64,000 bases of DNA from NCBI RefSeq assembly GCF_013184745.1, contig NZ_JAATVU010000009.1, positions 62,001 to 126,000 on the forward strand, read 5' to 3'. The notes beneath the pieces were generated by a model, which was not told where the DNA came from, made no database searches, and was given only the letters and a program-made list of their open reading frames with translations. The translations under genes and the position numbers were made by a program. Shown piece by piece: positions 15,920-24,759 of this stretch. The stretch's first letter is position 1; each line of letters begins with the position of its first letter. Source of the stretch: Mangrovicoccus sp. HB161399 (GTDB taxonomy: Bacteria; Pseudomonadota; Alphaproteobacteria; Rhodobacterales; Rhodobacteraceae).

Positions 15920-17110
15920 CTAGCGCTGTCCTTGTGTCACCATCAGCCGCTGCAAGCCGCGGAAATGGTAGGTCGGCGCATAAACCGGCAGTTCGGCCAT
16001 CGCGAGTCCCGGGCAGCGCGCGAAGAGGACCCGCAGCGCGATCTGCATTTCCAGCCGCGCCAGCGGCGCGCCCAGGCAGAAATGCACGCCCGCGCCGAAG
16101 GAGGTCAGCGCCTTGGCGTTGCGGCCCGGACGGAAGGCGGCCGGCCCGTCGAAGACCTCCGGGTCGCGGTTGGCGGCGCCGAGCAGGCAGGCGACCTGCT
16201 GGCCGGTCCGGAAGGTATGGCCCGCCACTTCGGTGTCGCGCTGCGCATGGCGGGCGAAGAGGTGCAGCGGCGGATCGAGGCGCAGCGCCTCTTCCGCTGT
16301 CGCCGCCACGGCCTCAGGCGCGGCCAATGCTGCCGGATCGTCCGTCTCCAGCATCAGCTTCGCCGCGTTTCCGATGGCATGGACCGTCGCCTCGTGCCCG
16401 GCATTCAGCAGCAGCACGCAGGTTCCCAGCACCTCGTCCGCGCTGAGCCGCCCGGCCCCGGATTCGGCCTTCAGCGCCTGGGCGAGGTCGCCGTCGGGGC
16501 GCGCCTCCTTCGCTGCAAGGGAGGCCTCCAGATGCGCGGCGAACTCTTCCGAGGCCCGCTCCGCCGCAGCCCGTTCCGCATCCGTCGGCGCCTGGGTGTA
16601 GAGCCGCACCATCGCATGCGACCACTCCAGCAGCTTCGGCGCCAGCGAGTCCGGCTCGCCCAGCATCTCCGCGATCACCGTCACCGGGATCGGCGTGCAA
16701 TAGGCCGCGATCAGGTCGAATGGGCCGTCGGGGAAGCCGTCGATCAGCCGGTGGCAGAGCGCCTCGATCTTCTCCGCCATCGCCTGCACGCGGGCATTGG
16801 TGAAGGCGGTCACGACCGAGCGGCGCAGAACCGGATGGCGCGGCGCCTCGTTCGACAGCATGGAGGCCTCCTCCAGCCGCCGGAAGGCGGGCAGGGCGTC
16901 CCAGGGGGGCGGCGCCTCGTGCCCGGCGGGCGGCAGCCGGGCGAAGTCGCGGCTGCGCAGGATCGCCTGCACCGCTTCGTGCGACGCGGCGGCGGCCATG
17001 CCGTAGTCGTCCCAAAGGACGATGCCGCCCTGCGCGCGCATCGCCTCGTAGGCGGGATAGGGGTTCTGGACGAAGGCGGGATCGGTCGGCGGCTGGCGGA
17101 AACTCTGCAT
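15920..17110 (-). CDS. Cytochrome P450, 396 aa
   Basis: A soluble bacterial heme-thiolate monooxygenase. The heme loop FGAGVHFCLGAPLAR places the ligand at C345; the K-helix ExxR is EEALR; the I-helix has LLNAGHEATVH, where the usual Thr-Thr is Ala-Thr. PERF-region residues FRPGRNAKAL precede the heme loop. No membrane anchor. The ATG at 17110 starts the typical N-terminus. No ferredoxin partner gene is adjacent, and the substrate is unknown. It is divergent from dctB with about 70 bp between the two starts. Confidence 0.92.
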   Translation of the reverse strand: MQSFRQPPTDPAFVQNPYPAYEAMRAQGGIVLWDDYGMAAAASHEAVQAILRSRDFARLPPAGHEAPPPWDALPAFRRLEEASMLSNEAPRHPVLRRSVVTAFTNARVQAMAEKIEALCHRLIDGFPDGPFDLIAAYCTPIPVTVIAEMLGEPDSLAPKLLEWSHAMVRLYTQAPTDAERAAAERASEEFAAHLEASLAAKEARPDGDLAQALKAESGAGRLSADEVLGTCVLLLNAGHEATVHAIGNAAKLMLETDDPAALAAPEAVAATAEEALRLDPPLHLFARHAQRDTEVAGHTFRTGQQVACLLGAANRDPEVFDGPAAFRPGRNAKALTSFGAGVHFCLGAPLARLEMQIALRVLFARCPGLAMAELPVYAPTYHFRGLQRLMVTQGQR

Positions 17111-17180
17111 GCGCCCCCGATACGCCGCGCCGCCGGGCTTGCCAAGATGCCGGCCCTTGGCCCGGACAGGGCGGCGTCCT

Positions 17181-18986
17181 ATGGTCCGCTCCATGACGCT
17201 GATCCGCCGCCGCCTCCTGCTCGTTCTCCTTGTCCTCTGCGGTTCGGCCGCGGTCGGGCTGGCAGCGTGGCAGCTCAGCTGGTCCTCGGCGCTGCGGCTG
17301 GTCGCGGCGCGCGCCGAGACCGACCTGACCCAGACCTCCGAGCGGCTGATTGCCCAGCTGCAGAGCTACCGCGAGCTCGCCGTCCTGCTGTCGGACCATC
17401 CCGAGGTCGAGGCGCTGCTGCGCCCGGGCTTCGCCGCGCTCGGCCAGACGCTGCAGGAGGTGACGCTGCGCGAGGCCGAGGAGCTGCTGCAGTCGATCGG
17501 CGACAAGACCGGCGCGCTGAGGATCGCGGTCTACCGCCGCGACGGCCACGTCACCGCGCGCAGCGACCTGGAGCGCGAGACGCCCTTGCCGCTGCTGTGG
17601 CAAGAGGCGGCCGAACGCGCCTTCCAGGGGGCGCTCGGCCTCGCCACCGGCGTCGATCCCGAAACCGCGCGGCGCAGCTTCGCCTTCGCCGCCCCGGTCT
17701 TCGGCCAGCGCGGCGCGGCGCCGACCGGCGTGCTGGTCGTGGCGGTCGACCTGGAGGCGATCGAGGCCGAGTGGCGCGCCGATCCCTCCGCGGTGTTCTT
17801 CCGCGACATGCGCGGCCGGGTGATGCTGTCGAACCGCAGCGAGCTGGTGCTGGCGACGATGGGGGCGACGGGCGGCGCCTTCCCGGAATACCAGGCGCGG
17901 CAGGCGGCCGGGCATGACCTGTGGCGGATCCCGGCGGGCGGGCGCTACCTGCCGAAGCTGGCGCTGCATGCGAAGCGCGAGCTGCCGCAGATCGGCATGC
18001 AGGCCGACGTGCTGGTGAATGTCGCCACCGCCCGGCGGATGGCGCTGACCCAGACCGGGCTGGCGGCGCTGGCCAGCCTGTCGCTCGGCGCGCTCGGCCT
18101 CTGGCTGCTGGCCCGCCGCGACGCGCTGCGCGGGCGGCTGCTGGCCGAGGCGGCGGCGAAGGAGGTGCTGGAGGCCCGCGTCCGCGACCGCACCCGCGAG
18201 CTGTCGCAGGCCAACGAGCAGCTGCGCCACGAGGTGGCCGAGCGCAAGGACGCCGAGGCGCAGCTGAAGGCGGCGCAGGACCGGCTGGTGCAGGCCGGCA
18301 AGCTCTCGGCGCTCGGCGAGATGTCCGCCGGGATCAGCCACGAGCTGAACCAGCCGCTGATGGCGATCCAGTCCTTCTCGGAAAACGCCCAGCTGCTTCT
18401 GGAGCGCGGCCGCACCGAGGTGGTGGCGCAGAACCTCGCTCGGATTTCCGAGCTGGGCGACCGCATGGCGCGGATCATCCGCAACCTGCGCGCCTTCGCC
18501 CGGCAGGAGAACGCGCCGGTCCGCGCGGTCGACCCGGTGCGCGTGATCAACGCCGTGCTGGAAATGTCCGCGGCCCGGATCCGCGACAGCGGCGCCGCGA
18601 TCGACTGGCAGCCGCCCGCCGCGCCCCTGCGCGTCATGGCCGGCGAGGTGCGGCTGCAGCAGGTGGTCACAAATCTCGTCCTGAACGCGCTCGACGCGAT
18701 GGGGACTGCGGGCGGCGCGCTGACCATCCGCGCCGAGGAAGCCGGGGCCGAGGTGCGCATCTCCGTCGCCGACCGCGGTCCGGGCCTGGCCCATCCCGAC
18801 CGCATCTTCGATCCGTTCTACACCACCAAGGAGGTCGGGCCGGGCGAGGGGATGGGGCTCGGCCTTTCCATCTCCTACGGCCTGGTGCAGAGCTTCGGCG
18901 GCAATATCGAGGGGCACAACCGCGAGGGCGGCGGCGCGGTCTTCACCGTGACGCTCCCGGCCCCGGGCAAGGAGGCGGCGGCATGA
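17181..18986 (+). CDS. dctB: C4-dicarboxylate sensor histidine kinase DctB
   Basis: Membrane sensor kinase. Two transmembrane helices (about 10-28 and 285-305) flank a roughly 250-residue periplasmic double-PAS-like sensor region; then a coiled coil (ARVRDRTRELSQANEQLRHE), the H-box AGISHELNQPLMAIQ with phosphorylated H387, N-box LVLNALDA, and DRGPGLAHPDRIFDPFYTTK with GEGMGLGLSI. These fit DctB, which senses succinate, fumarate and malate. An ATG at 17193 is the alternative start. Its stop overlaps the dctD start (ATGA), so the two are translationally coupled. The dctPQM target genes lie 4.7 kb downstream. Confidence 0.85.
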   Translation: MVRSMTLIRRRLLLVLLVLCGSAAVGLAAWQLSWSSALRLVAARAETDLTQTSERLIAQLQSYRELAVLLSDHPEVEALLRPGFAALGQTLQEVTLREAEELLQSIGDKTGALRIAVYRRDGHVTARSDLERETPLPLLWQEAAERAFQGALGLATGVDPETARRSFAFAAPVFGQRGAAPTGVLVVAVDLEAIEAEWRADPSAVFFRDMRGRVMLSNRSELVLATMGATGGAFPEYQARQAAGHDLWRIPAGGRYLPKLALHAKRELPQIGMQADVLVNVATARRMALTQTGLAALASLSLGALGLWLLARRDALRGRLLAEAAAKEVLEARVRDRTRELSQANEQLRHEVAERKDAEAQLKAAQDRLVQAGKLSALGEMSAGISHELNQPLMAIQSFSENAQLLLERGRTEVVAQNLARISELGDRMARIIRNLRAFARQENAPVRAVDPVRVINAVLEMSAARIRDSGAAIDWQPPAAPLRVMAGEVRLQQVVTNLVLNALDAMGTAGGALTIRAEEAGAEVRISVADRGPGLAHPDRIFDPFYTTKEVGPGEGMGLGLSISYGLVQSFGGNIEGHNREGGGAVFTVTLPAPGKEAAA

Positions 18987-20197
18987 CGGGCGAGGTGCTT
19001 CTGGTCGAGGACGACCCGCTGGTGCGCGAGGCGCTGGCGCAGACGCTGGATCTGGCCGAGTACAAGGTCCATGCCGCGGGCAGCTTCGTGGCGGCCAAGG
19101 ACGTGATCGGCCCCGGATTTCCCGGCGTGATCGTCACCGATATCCGCATGCCGGGCCGCGACGGGTTCCACCTGCTGGATTTCGCCCGCGCGCAGGATGG
19201 CGAGCTGCCGGTGATCCTGCTGACCGGCGAGGGCGATATCCCGATGGCGGTGCGGGCGATGCAGGACGGCGCTTTCGACTTCCTCGAAAAGCCCTGCGAT
19301 CCCAAGACCCTGCTCGCCAGCGTCGAGCGCGCGATGAGGCTGCGCGCGCTGGTGCTGGAGAACCGCGCGCTGAAGCGGCGGCTGACCCGCGGCGACCATG
19401 CGGCGCGGATGATCCCGGGGAAAAGCGCGGTGGCCCAGAACTACCGCGACCGGCTGCGCGCGGTGGCGGCGGCGGGGCAGGCGGTGCTGGTCACCGGGCC
19501 GGACGGGGCGAACACGCCGAAGGTCGCGGATGTCGTGCGGCGCCTGGCCGGGCGCGAGGCGGAGATCTTCGAACGGCGCGTCTCGTCGGGCCTGTCCGTC
19601 GCCGATCTCTCAGCGGCCTTCGGTGCCGTCGGGGCGGGGACGCTCTTCCTCGACGAGGTGGCTGCGCTGCCGGCGGACACGCAATTCGCGCTCCTGGAGC
19701 GGCTGGAGGCCGGGACCGAGGCGCTGCTGATCGCCGGGACCTACAAGGATCTGGGCCTGGAGCCCGGCTTCAACGCCGATCTGCGGCTGCAGCTCGACGC
19801 GGTGCGGGTCGACATCCCGGCGCTGAAGGACCGGGTGGAGGACATCCCCGACCTCTTCCTCTACTACGTCGCCGACATCGCCGAGCGCTCCCGCGTGCCG
19901 GTGCCGCCGGTGCCCGACGGCTATCTCGCCGATCTGATGGCGCGCGACTGGCCGGGGAACGCGCGGGCGCTGATGAACGAGGCGACGCAATTCGTGCTGG
20001 GGCTAGACGGGCCGGAGGCGGGCGAGGGGCTGGGCCTGGCCGAGCACATGGCGCAGGTCGAGAAGACGCTGCTGGTGCGGGCCTTGCAGAGGAACGCCGG
20101 CGCCGCCAGCCGCGCGGCGGAGGAGCTGAAGCTGCCGCGCAAGACCTTCTACGACAAGCTCGCGCGGCATGGGCTGAAGCCGGAGGAGTACCGCTAG
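18983..20197 (+). CDS. dctD: C4-dicarboxylate response regulator DctD with degenerate AAA+ domain
   Basis: NtrC-type regulator of 404 aa. The receiver domain has the acidic pair (D10, D11), phospho-acceptor D53, T81 and K103. The central domain keeps a Walker B-like GTLFLDEVAALP (219-230), FNADLRLQL and VDIPALKDRVEDIP, but Walker A is replaced by TGPDGANTPK (171-180) and the GAFTGA loop that contacts sigma-54 is missing, the region between being shortened. The C-terminal Fis-type helix-turn-helix (SRAAEELKLPRKTFYDKL) is intact. It probably binds DNA but does not hydrolyse ATP to open sigma-54 promoters. Its end overlaps a convergent gene by 4 bases. Confidence 0.83.
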   Translation: MTGEVLLVEDDPLVREALAQTLDLAEYKVHAAGSFVAAKDVIGPGFPGVIVTDIRMPGRDGFHLLDFARAQDGELPVILLTGEGDIPMAVRAMQDGAFDFLEKPCDPKTLLASVERAMRLRALVLENRALKRRLTRGDHAARMIPGKSAVAQNYRDRLRAVAAAGQAVLVTGPDGANTPKVADVVRRLAGREAEIFERRVSSGLSVADLSAAFGAVGAGTLFLDEVAALPADTQFALLERLEAGTEALLIAGTYKDLGLEPGFNADLRLQLDAVRVDIPALKDRVEDIPDLFLYYVADIAERSRVPVPPVPDGYLADLMARDWPGNARALMNEATQFVLGLDGPEAGEGLGLAEHMAQVEKTLLVRALQRNAGAASRAAEELKLPRKTFYDKLARHGLKPEEYR

Positions 20198-21831
20198 AGA
20201 GCGCCGGGCAGCGGGGAGGTGTCCCATTGGCAGTCCGGGGGCGGCAAGATGGCCTGAACTTCCCGCCATGGATCGGGAGCAAAGTCCTCCCAATCACTGC
20301 CCCAAGTTCCCGCTTCCAGCCACCCGCGCCACTTGCCGAAGAACTCCACATCCTCTTCGATCGGCGCAGTGATCCAGCCACAGGCGCGGGTGACGGGTTC
20401 GGGAAAGCCCGCAGGCAGGATGACGGAGCCGTCGAGAAAGGCAATGCGCCAGTCGGTCGCCGCGTCGAACTTGATTCCGCGGAGGAAAACGAACCTGAGC
20501 GCGCCGCCATAGTTTAAGCTCGCGCTCAGGTTCGTGCCGTTCAACGCAATGGCGGCCTCTCGGGTTCCGGCCAGATACGCAAAGCTGAGGTCTGCCCCTT
20601 CCATCTGTGCCTCGCTGAAGTTTGCCCCTTCCATCTGCGCCAAACTGAGGTCTGCCCCCTCCATCCGTGCCGAGCTGAAGTCTGCCCCTTCCATCCGCGC
20701 CTCGCGGAGGTCTGCCGCCTGCAGCCCGGCGGAGCTGAGATCGGCGCCGCGCAGGTCGGCATGGTCCGGGGCCCAGCGGGTCAGCATCCCGCGCTTGGTG
20801 CTGCGCTCCATCGCCCAGGCATCGGGGAAGCGCTTGTCAAGTTTCGCGAAAAACGTGGCGCAGTCCTCCGTCCCGAGCCTCCGGGACCAGTGCTTGCACC
20901 AGACCTCCCGCAGCCTGTCCAGATGTGGTACCTTTTCCGCGTCCGAGAAATGCGGCGGGCCGCAGGTTTCGGCATCCAGCCCCTCGCGCGCGCACCACTC
21001 GATGCGGAACCGCCGCTTGTGGATCTCGTAGGGCAGCCAGTCCGCGGGCTGGGGCGTCAGCACCGCTTCGCGGAGGTTCGCTCCGGCGAGGTTGCCCTCG
21101 ACCACCTTGTCGGCGGTCATCGCGCCAAGAACCAGCATGGTTGCAGTCGCGGCCAGTTCCCAGATCAGCGCGGCCTCTGCCCGGCGGGGGCGGCGCGCGA
21201 GGTCGCAGCGCATCTGCAGCAGGCTGACGAGGCTGGCGTAGAGCGCGACGGCGAAGGAGGCGAGCGCGAGGCAGCTCATCACCGGATCATGCGCGGGCCA
21301 GCTGCGCCACCATGCATAGCCGAGCATCAAGGGGCCTGCGCACCAGATCAGCAGGATCGCGGTGACGGTGGCGAGCAGGTCGAGCGGGCGGGCCTCTGCC
21401 GATCCGTCGCCGCGCCAGCGCAGGACGAGGTCGTTCAGGAGCCAGGGCAGGACATGCGCCTCCAGCCGCGCGCCGTTCACCTCGGCGGGCGGGACCATCA
21501 GCGCGGCGGTGGATTTGCGCACGAAGAGATGCAGGTAGACATGCAGCGCCGCGCCGAGGATCGGGGCGGCGACGAAGAAGCTGGCCGTGGGGATCGACAC
21601 GCCGACCAGCGGCAGCTCGGTCTGGCGGCTGTCGAGGAAGAAGTCGATATTCTCGACGCCTAGCAGCGTCACCGTGACGAAGGCCAGATAGGCCAGCAGC
21701 CCGAACCAGTTCGCCCGCCCGGCCCGCGTGAGGTCGTTGATCCGCGCGATGGCCAGGCCGGTGCCGTCCTGCTCCGGGCTGACAGGAAGCGCGGCGCGCG
21801 GGCGGCCATCGGGGAAAAGGCGGCTGGTCAT
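20194..21831 (-). CDS. Pentapeptide-repeat membrane protein, 545 aa
   Basis: Residues about 35-260 hold several hydrophobic segments likely to span the membrane. From about residue 360 a pentapeptide-repeat helix follows, with consecutive units of the A(D/N)(L/F)xx type such as LRGADLSSAGLQAADLREARMEGADF; several consecutive units start with MEGA. A C-terminal globular part contains Trp-rich sequence. No transport or enzyme signature was recognised. The 4-base convergent overlap with dctD and its position between the dct regulators and dctPQM suggest insertion into an older dct locus. Confidence 0.75.
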   Translation of the reverse strand: MTSRLFPDGRPRAALPVSPEQDGTGLAIARINDLTRAGRANWFGLLAYLAFVTVTLLGVENIDFFLDSRQTELPLVGVSIPTASFFVAAPILGAALHVYLHLFVRKSTAALMVPPAEVNGARLEAHVLPWLLNDLVLRWRGDGSAEARPLDLLATVTAILLIWCAGPLMLGYAWWRSWPAHDPVMSCLALASFAVALYASLVSLLQMRCDLARRPRRAEAALIWELAATATMLVLGAMTADKVVEGNLAGANLREAVLTPQPADWLPYEIHKRRFRIEWCAREGLDAETCGPPHFSDAEKVPHLDRLREVWCKHWSRRLGTEDCATFFAKLDKRFPDAWAMERSTKRGMLTRWAPDHADLRGADLSSAGLQAADLREARMEGADFSSARMEGADLSLAQMEGANFSEAQMEGADLSFAYLAGTREAAIALNGTNLSASLNYGGALRFVFLRGIKFDAATDWRIAFLDGSVILPAGFPEPVTRACGWITAPIEEDVEFFGKWRGWLEAGTWGSDWEDFAPDPWREVQAILPPPDCQWDTSPLPGAL

Positions 21832-21838
21832 AATGGCA

Positions 21839-21863
21839 GGAGCCTGCCACAGGGGCAGGCTCC
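21839..21863 (-). terminator. Terminator hairpin after the RTX gene
   Basis: Ten-bp perfect stem (GGAGCCTGCC 21839-21848, GGCAGGCTCC 21854-21863) with a 5-nt loop, in the 57-bp gap between the RTX gene and the pentapeptide-repeat gene. Confidence 0.6.
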
Positions 21864-21888
21864 GCGGGAAGGGGCATCTGACGCAGGG

Positions 21889-23286
21889 TCAGAGGAACAG
21901 GTTCTCCGCCCCGAGGCCGGGCGTGCCCTCGAAGGTGACGGTCGCGCCGGTCGCCAGGAAGGTCAGCACCGTGTCGGTGGCGGTTGTCTCCAGCGTCCAG
22001 GCCGAGCTGTCGGCGGTGCCCAGCACCACCTGGTCGATCCCGGCCTCGAAATCGAGGACCACGTCCTGCTGGGCTGCGGCCAGCCCGGCCTCCAGCACGA
22101 AGGTGTCGGCGCCGAAGCCGCCGATCATCGTGTCGTTGCCCATGCCGCCGTCGATCAGGTCGGCATTCAGCCCGCCGCGCAGCCGGTCGTCGCCGTCCCG
22201 GCCGAAGAGCAGGTCGTTGCCGCCGCCGCCGCGCAGCGTGTCGCTGTCGGCGCCGCCGTCGATCCGGTCGGCCGCATCGCCGCCGGTCAGCAGGTCGTTG
22301 CCGAAGCCGCCGTAGATCTCGGCCGCGCCTCCGGTCGCGGTGACGGTGTCATCGCCGAGCCCCCCGCCGGCCTTGCCGTTCTCGCCCTGAAGCACCAGCT
22401 GGTCGCGGCCGAGCTGGCCCCAGAGCGCGTCGCCGTCGCCGGTGCCCGAGCGCAGCAGGTCGCCGCCGTCGCCGCCGAAGATGGTGTCGGCGCCGTCGCC
22501 GCCGTCGATCACGTCGGCCCCCTCGTCGCCGTAGACCAGGCCGTCGCCGCCGCCTTCGAAGATGCGGTCGGCGTTGATGCCGCCCTTGATCGTGTCGCCG
22601 CCTGCGCCGCCGAGGATGGTGTCGTAGCCGAGCCCGCCGACCAGCTGGTCGCCGAAGGCCGAGCCGGTCACGTGGTCATCGCCGCCGAGCGCGTTGAAGG
22701 CCACGAGGCAGGAGCTGTCCGAGAAATCGTGCACTTCGCCCGCATCGGTGCCGTAGGCGACCAGCACATCGTCCGGCACGATGTCGGCGAGCAGCAGCGG
22801 CGTGCCGAAGGTCCAGAACGCATTGTCGGTGTAGGCGGTCGAGCCGCCGTCGTAATCCAGGTACCACCAGCGATTGTAGTGGGTCAGGCCGGTCAGCGCG
22901 CCGAGCTCCTCGTCGAGGCTGAAATAGAGCCCTTCGTACCAGTATTCCCATTCATAGGGATCGTAGCGGCTGTGGTTGTCGAGCCGCAGCACCAGCTGGT
23001 CCGGCGTCTCGAAGCTCATGTAGCTGGGCTGGCCGTATTCCAGCAGGTTCTGGTCGGTCAGGTAGTGGTGCCAGTTGGAGAAGCTGACGCGGCCGTCGTA
23101 CTGGACCGTGCCGGTGCCCTCCGAGGGCGGGTCGTAGCCCGGCTCGAAGAAGCCGCCGAAGATCGGCATGCCGATGGTGAAGGGAACCAGGTCGCCGTCC
23201 TCATAGGCAAGGGTTCCGGTGATGGTCAGCCTGTCGGCAAGGTAGTCGAAGGCAAATGTCGGGGTGTCTGGCAATGGGGTGGACAT
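21889..23286 (-). CDS. RTX calcium-binding repeat protein, 465 aa
   Basis: Residues 1-190 form an aromatic-rich N-terminal domain (many Tyr/Trp, for example [15 protein letters not shown]) that I do not recognise. From about 200 to 400 come glycine-rich nonapeptides of the GGxGxDxLx type ([27 protein letters not shown] and others) that bind calcium in a beta-roll. The end (ADTFVLEAG...[14 protein letters not shown]) resembles the C-terminal unit that guides type I secretion. There is no signal peptide. AGGAG lies 8 bases before the ATG at 23286. No T1SS genes are adjacent. Confidence 0.85.
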   Translation of the reverse strand: MSTPLPDTPTFAFDYLADRLTITGTLAYEDGDLVPFTIGMPIFGGFFEPGYDPPSEGTGTVQYDGRVSFSNWHHYLTDQNLLEYGQPSYMSFETPDQLVLRLDNHSRYDPYEWEYWYEGLYFSLDEELGALTGLTHYNRWWYLDYDGGSTAYTDNAFWTFGTPLLLADIVPDDVLVAYGTDAGEVHDFSDSSCLVAFNALGGDDHVTGSAFGDQLVGGLGYDTILGGAGGDTIKGGINADRIFEGGGDGLVYGDEGADVIDGGDGADTIFGGDGGDLLRSGTGDGDALWGQLGRDQLVLQGENGKAGGGLGDDTVTATGGAAEIYGGFGNDLLTGGDAADRIDGGADSDTLRGGGGNDLLFGRDGDDRLRGGLNADLIDGGMGNDTMIGGFGADTFVLEAGLAAAQQDVVLDFEAGIDQVVLGTADSSAWTLETTATDTVLTFLATGATVTFEGTPGLGAENLFL

Positions 23287-23464
23287 GGCCCGCACTCCTT
23301 TCTGGAATGTCGCTGGTCCGCAGCATGCCCGCGCGCGGCGCGACGCGCCATGATCTGGCGCAATCCGGAGTTGCATTGCCGCGGACCCGTCCGCCGGGCG
23401 GCAGGCGGGTCCGCGGCCGCCGAACCGGCCGCTCCGGCCGGGGCCGCCGCGATTCGGACGGGCG

Positions 23465-23514
23465 TGTGCGGAATTCCGCACAAGCTGCGCAGGGGCTGTG
23501 CGGAATTCCGCACA
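23465..23514. promoter_or_regulatory. Two identical 18-bp palindromes upstream of dctP
   Basis: TGTGCGGAATTCCGCACA occurs at 23465-23482 and again at 23497-23514. Both are perfect palindromes; their centres are 32 bp apart, about three helical turns, so two regulator dimers would sit on one DNA face. They lie about 180-230 bp before the dctP start. DctD is the obvious candidate ligand by context. Confidence 0.7.
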
Positions 23515-23694
23515 CGCTGTCGGGCCATGACCAGGGCGCAACCCCGCTATGCACCGGAAAACCGTGATGGGTCAGCAGCTTAATCGGCTTCTGCGCAAGA
23601 ATATTGCCGCCCGCTTGTGCGGTCGGGGCGCATCGTTGCTTAACGGCGTCAGGCCCCGCCGGGCCCTGACATCGAAAACGAGGGAGGACATCTC

Positions 23695-24687
23695 GTGAAA
23701 TTCCTGACCACCGTGGCCGTTCTGGCCCTGTCCGCATCTGCTGCCTTCGCCAATTGCGACGAGGGCGAGATCGTCATCAAGTTCAGCCATGTCACCAACA
23801 CCGACAAGCACCCCAAGGGCATCGCCGCCTCGCTGCTGCAGGAGCGCGTCAACGAGGAGATGAACGGCAAGGCCTGCATGGAGGTCTATCCCAACTCCAC
23901 CCTCTACAACGACGACCAGGTGCTGGAGGCGATGCTGCAGGGCGACGTGCAGATGGCCGCGCCGTCGCTGTCGAAATTCGAGAAGTTCACCAAGAAATTC
24001 CGCATCTTCGACCTGCCCTTCATGTTCAAGAACATGGAAGCCGTCGACGCGTTCCAGACCTCGGATGCGGGCCAGGACATGCTGCACTCGATGGAGCGCC
24101 GCGGTCTCGTCGGCCTCGGCTTCTGGCATAACGGCCTGAAGCAGTTCTCGGCCAACAAGCCGCTGCTGCTGCCGGAAGATGCCAAGGGCCTGAAGTTCCG
24201 CGTCCAGCCCTCCGACGTGCTCGTCGCGCAGATGCAGGCGCTCGGCGCCAGCCCGCAGCCGATGGCCTTCTCCGAGGTCTACGGCGCGCTGCAGACCGGC
24301 GTGGTGGACGGCCAGGAGAACACCTGGTCCAACATCTACGGCCAGAAGTTCTTCGAAGTGCAGGACGGCATCACGGAGACCAACCACGGCGTGCTCGACT
24401 ACATGCTGGTGACCTCGACCGACTGGTGGGACAGCCTGCCGGAGGACGTCCGCGAGCAGCTGGGCACGATCGTCACCGAAGTGACCAACGAGCGCAACGC
24501 GGCCATCGCCCAGGTCGATGCCGAGAACCGCCAGGCGATCCTCGATGCGGGCGGCGTGATCCGCGAGCTGACCCCCGAGCAGCGCACGGCATGGGTCGAC
24601 GCGATGAAGCCGGTCTGGGAGCAGTTCGAGGGCGATGTCGGCGCCGACAACATCGCGGCGGCGCAGGCCATCAACGAAAGCATGTAA
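23695..24687 (+). CDS. dctP: TRAP transporter solute-binding subunit DctP
   Basis: Periplasmic binding protein for C4-dicarboxylates. A clear signal peptide ends at AFA-N (about residue 19). The family core is evident: FSHVTNTDKHPKG, GLKFRVQPSDVLVAQMQALGA with the carboxylate-binding Arg, and FSEVYGALQTGVVDGQENTW. At 330 aa it is normal. The start is a GTG with a strong AGGGAGGA 7 bases before it. First gene of dctPQM, downstream of paired palindromes. Confidence 0.93.
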   Translation: MKFLTTVAVLALSASAAFANCDEGEIVIKFSHVTNTDKHPKGIAASLLQERVNEEMNGKACMEVYPNSTLYNDDQVLEAMLQGDVQMAAPSLSKFEKFTKKFRIFDLPFMFKNMEAVDAFQTSDAGQDMLHSMERRGLVGLGFWHNGLKQFSANKPLLLPEDAKGLKFRVQPSDVLVAQMQALGASPQPMAFSEVYGALQTGVVDGQENTWSNIYGQKFFEVQDGITETNHGVLDYMLVTSTDWWDSLPEDVREQLGTIVTEVTNERNAAIAQVDAENRQAILDAGGVIRELTPEQRTAWVDAMKPVWEQFEGDVGADNIAAAQAINESM

Positions 24688-24704
24688 TCCGCGCCAAGCG
24701 GGCA

Positions 24705-24732
24705 GGGGCCGGGCGCGAGTCCGGCCCCCTTT
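24705..24732 (+). terminator. Attenuator-like hairpin between dctP and dctQ
   Basis: GGGGCCGG (24705-24712) pairs with CCGGCCCC (24721-24728), followed by CTTTCC. A partial terminator or mRNA 3'-end stabiliser here would give more DctP than DctQM, as expected for a binding-protein system. Confidence 0.6.
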
Positions 24733-24759
24733 CCGACTGCATAACCGGGGGAGTGGCCC

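Noticed and set aside
16314-18917. An 867-codon reverse frame over dctB and the P450 gene
   Set aside because: Shadow of dctB with no domain pattern; high GC removes stop codons from antisense frames.
23625-23639. GGCGC-N4-TTGC, resembling a sigma-54 promoter for dctP
   Set aside because: GG and GC are 9 bases apart, not 10, and the DctD here lacks the features needed to activate sigma-54. Kept only as a possible relic.
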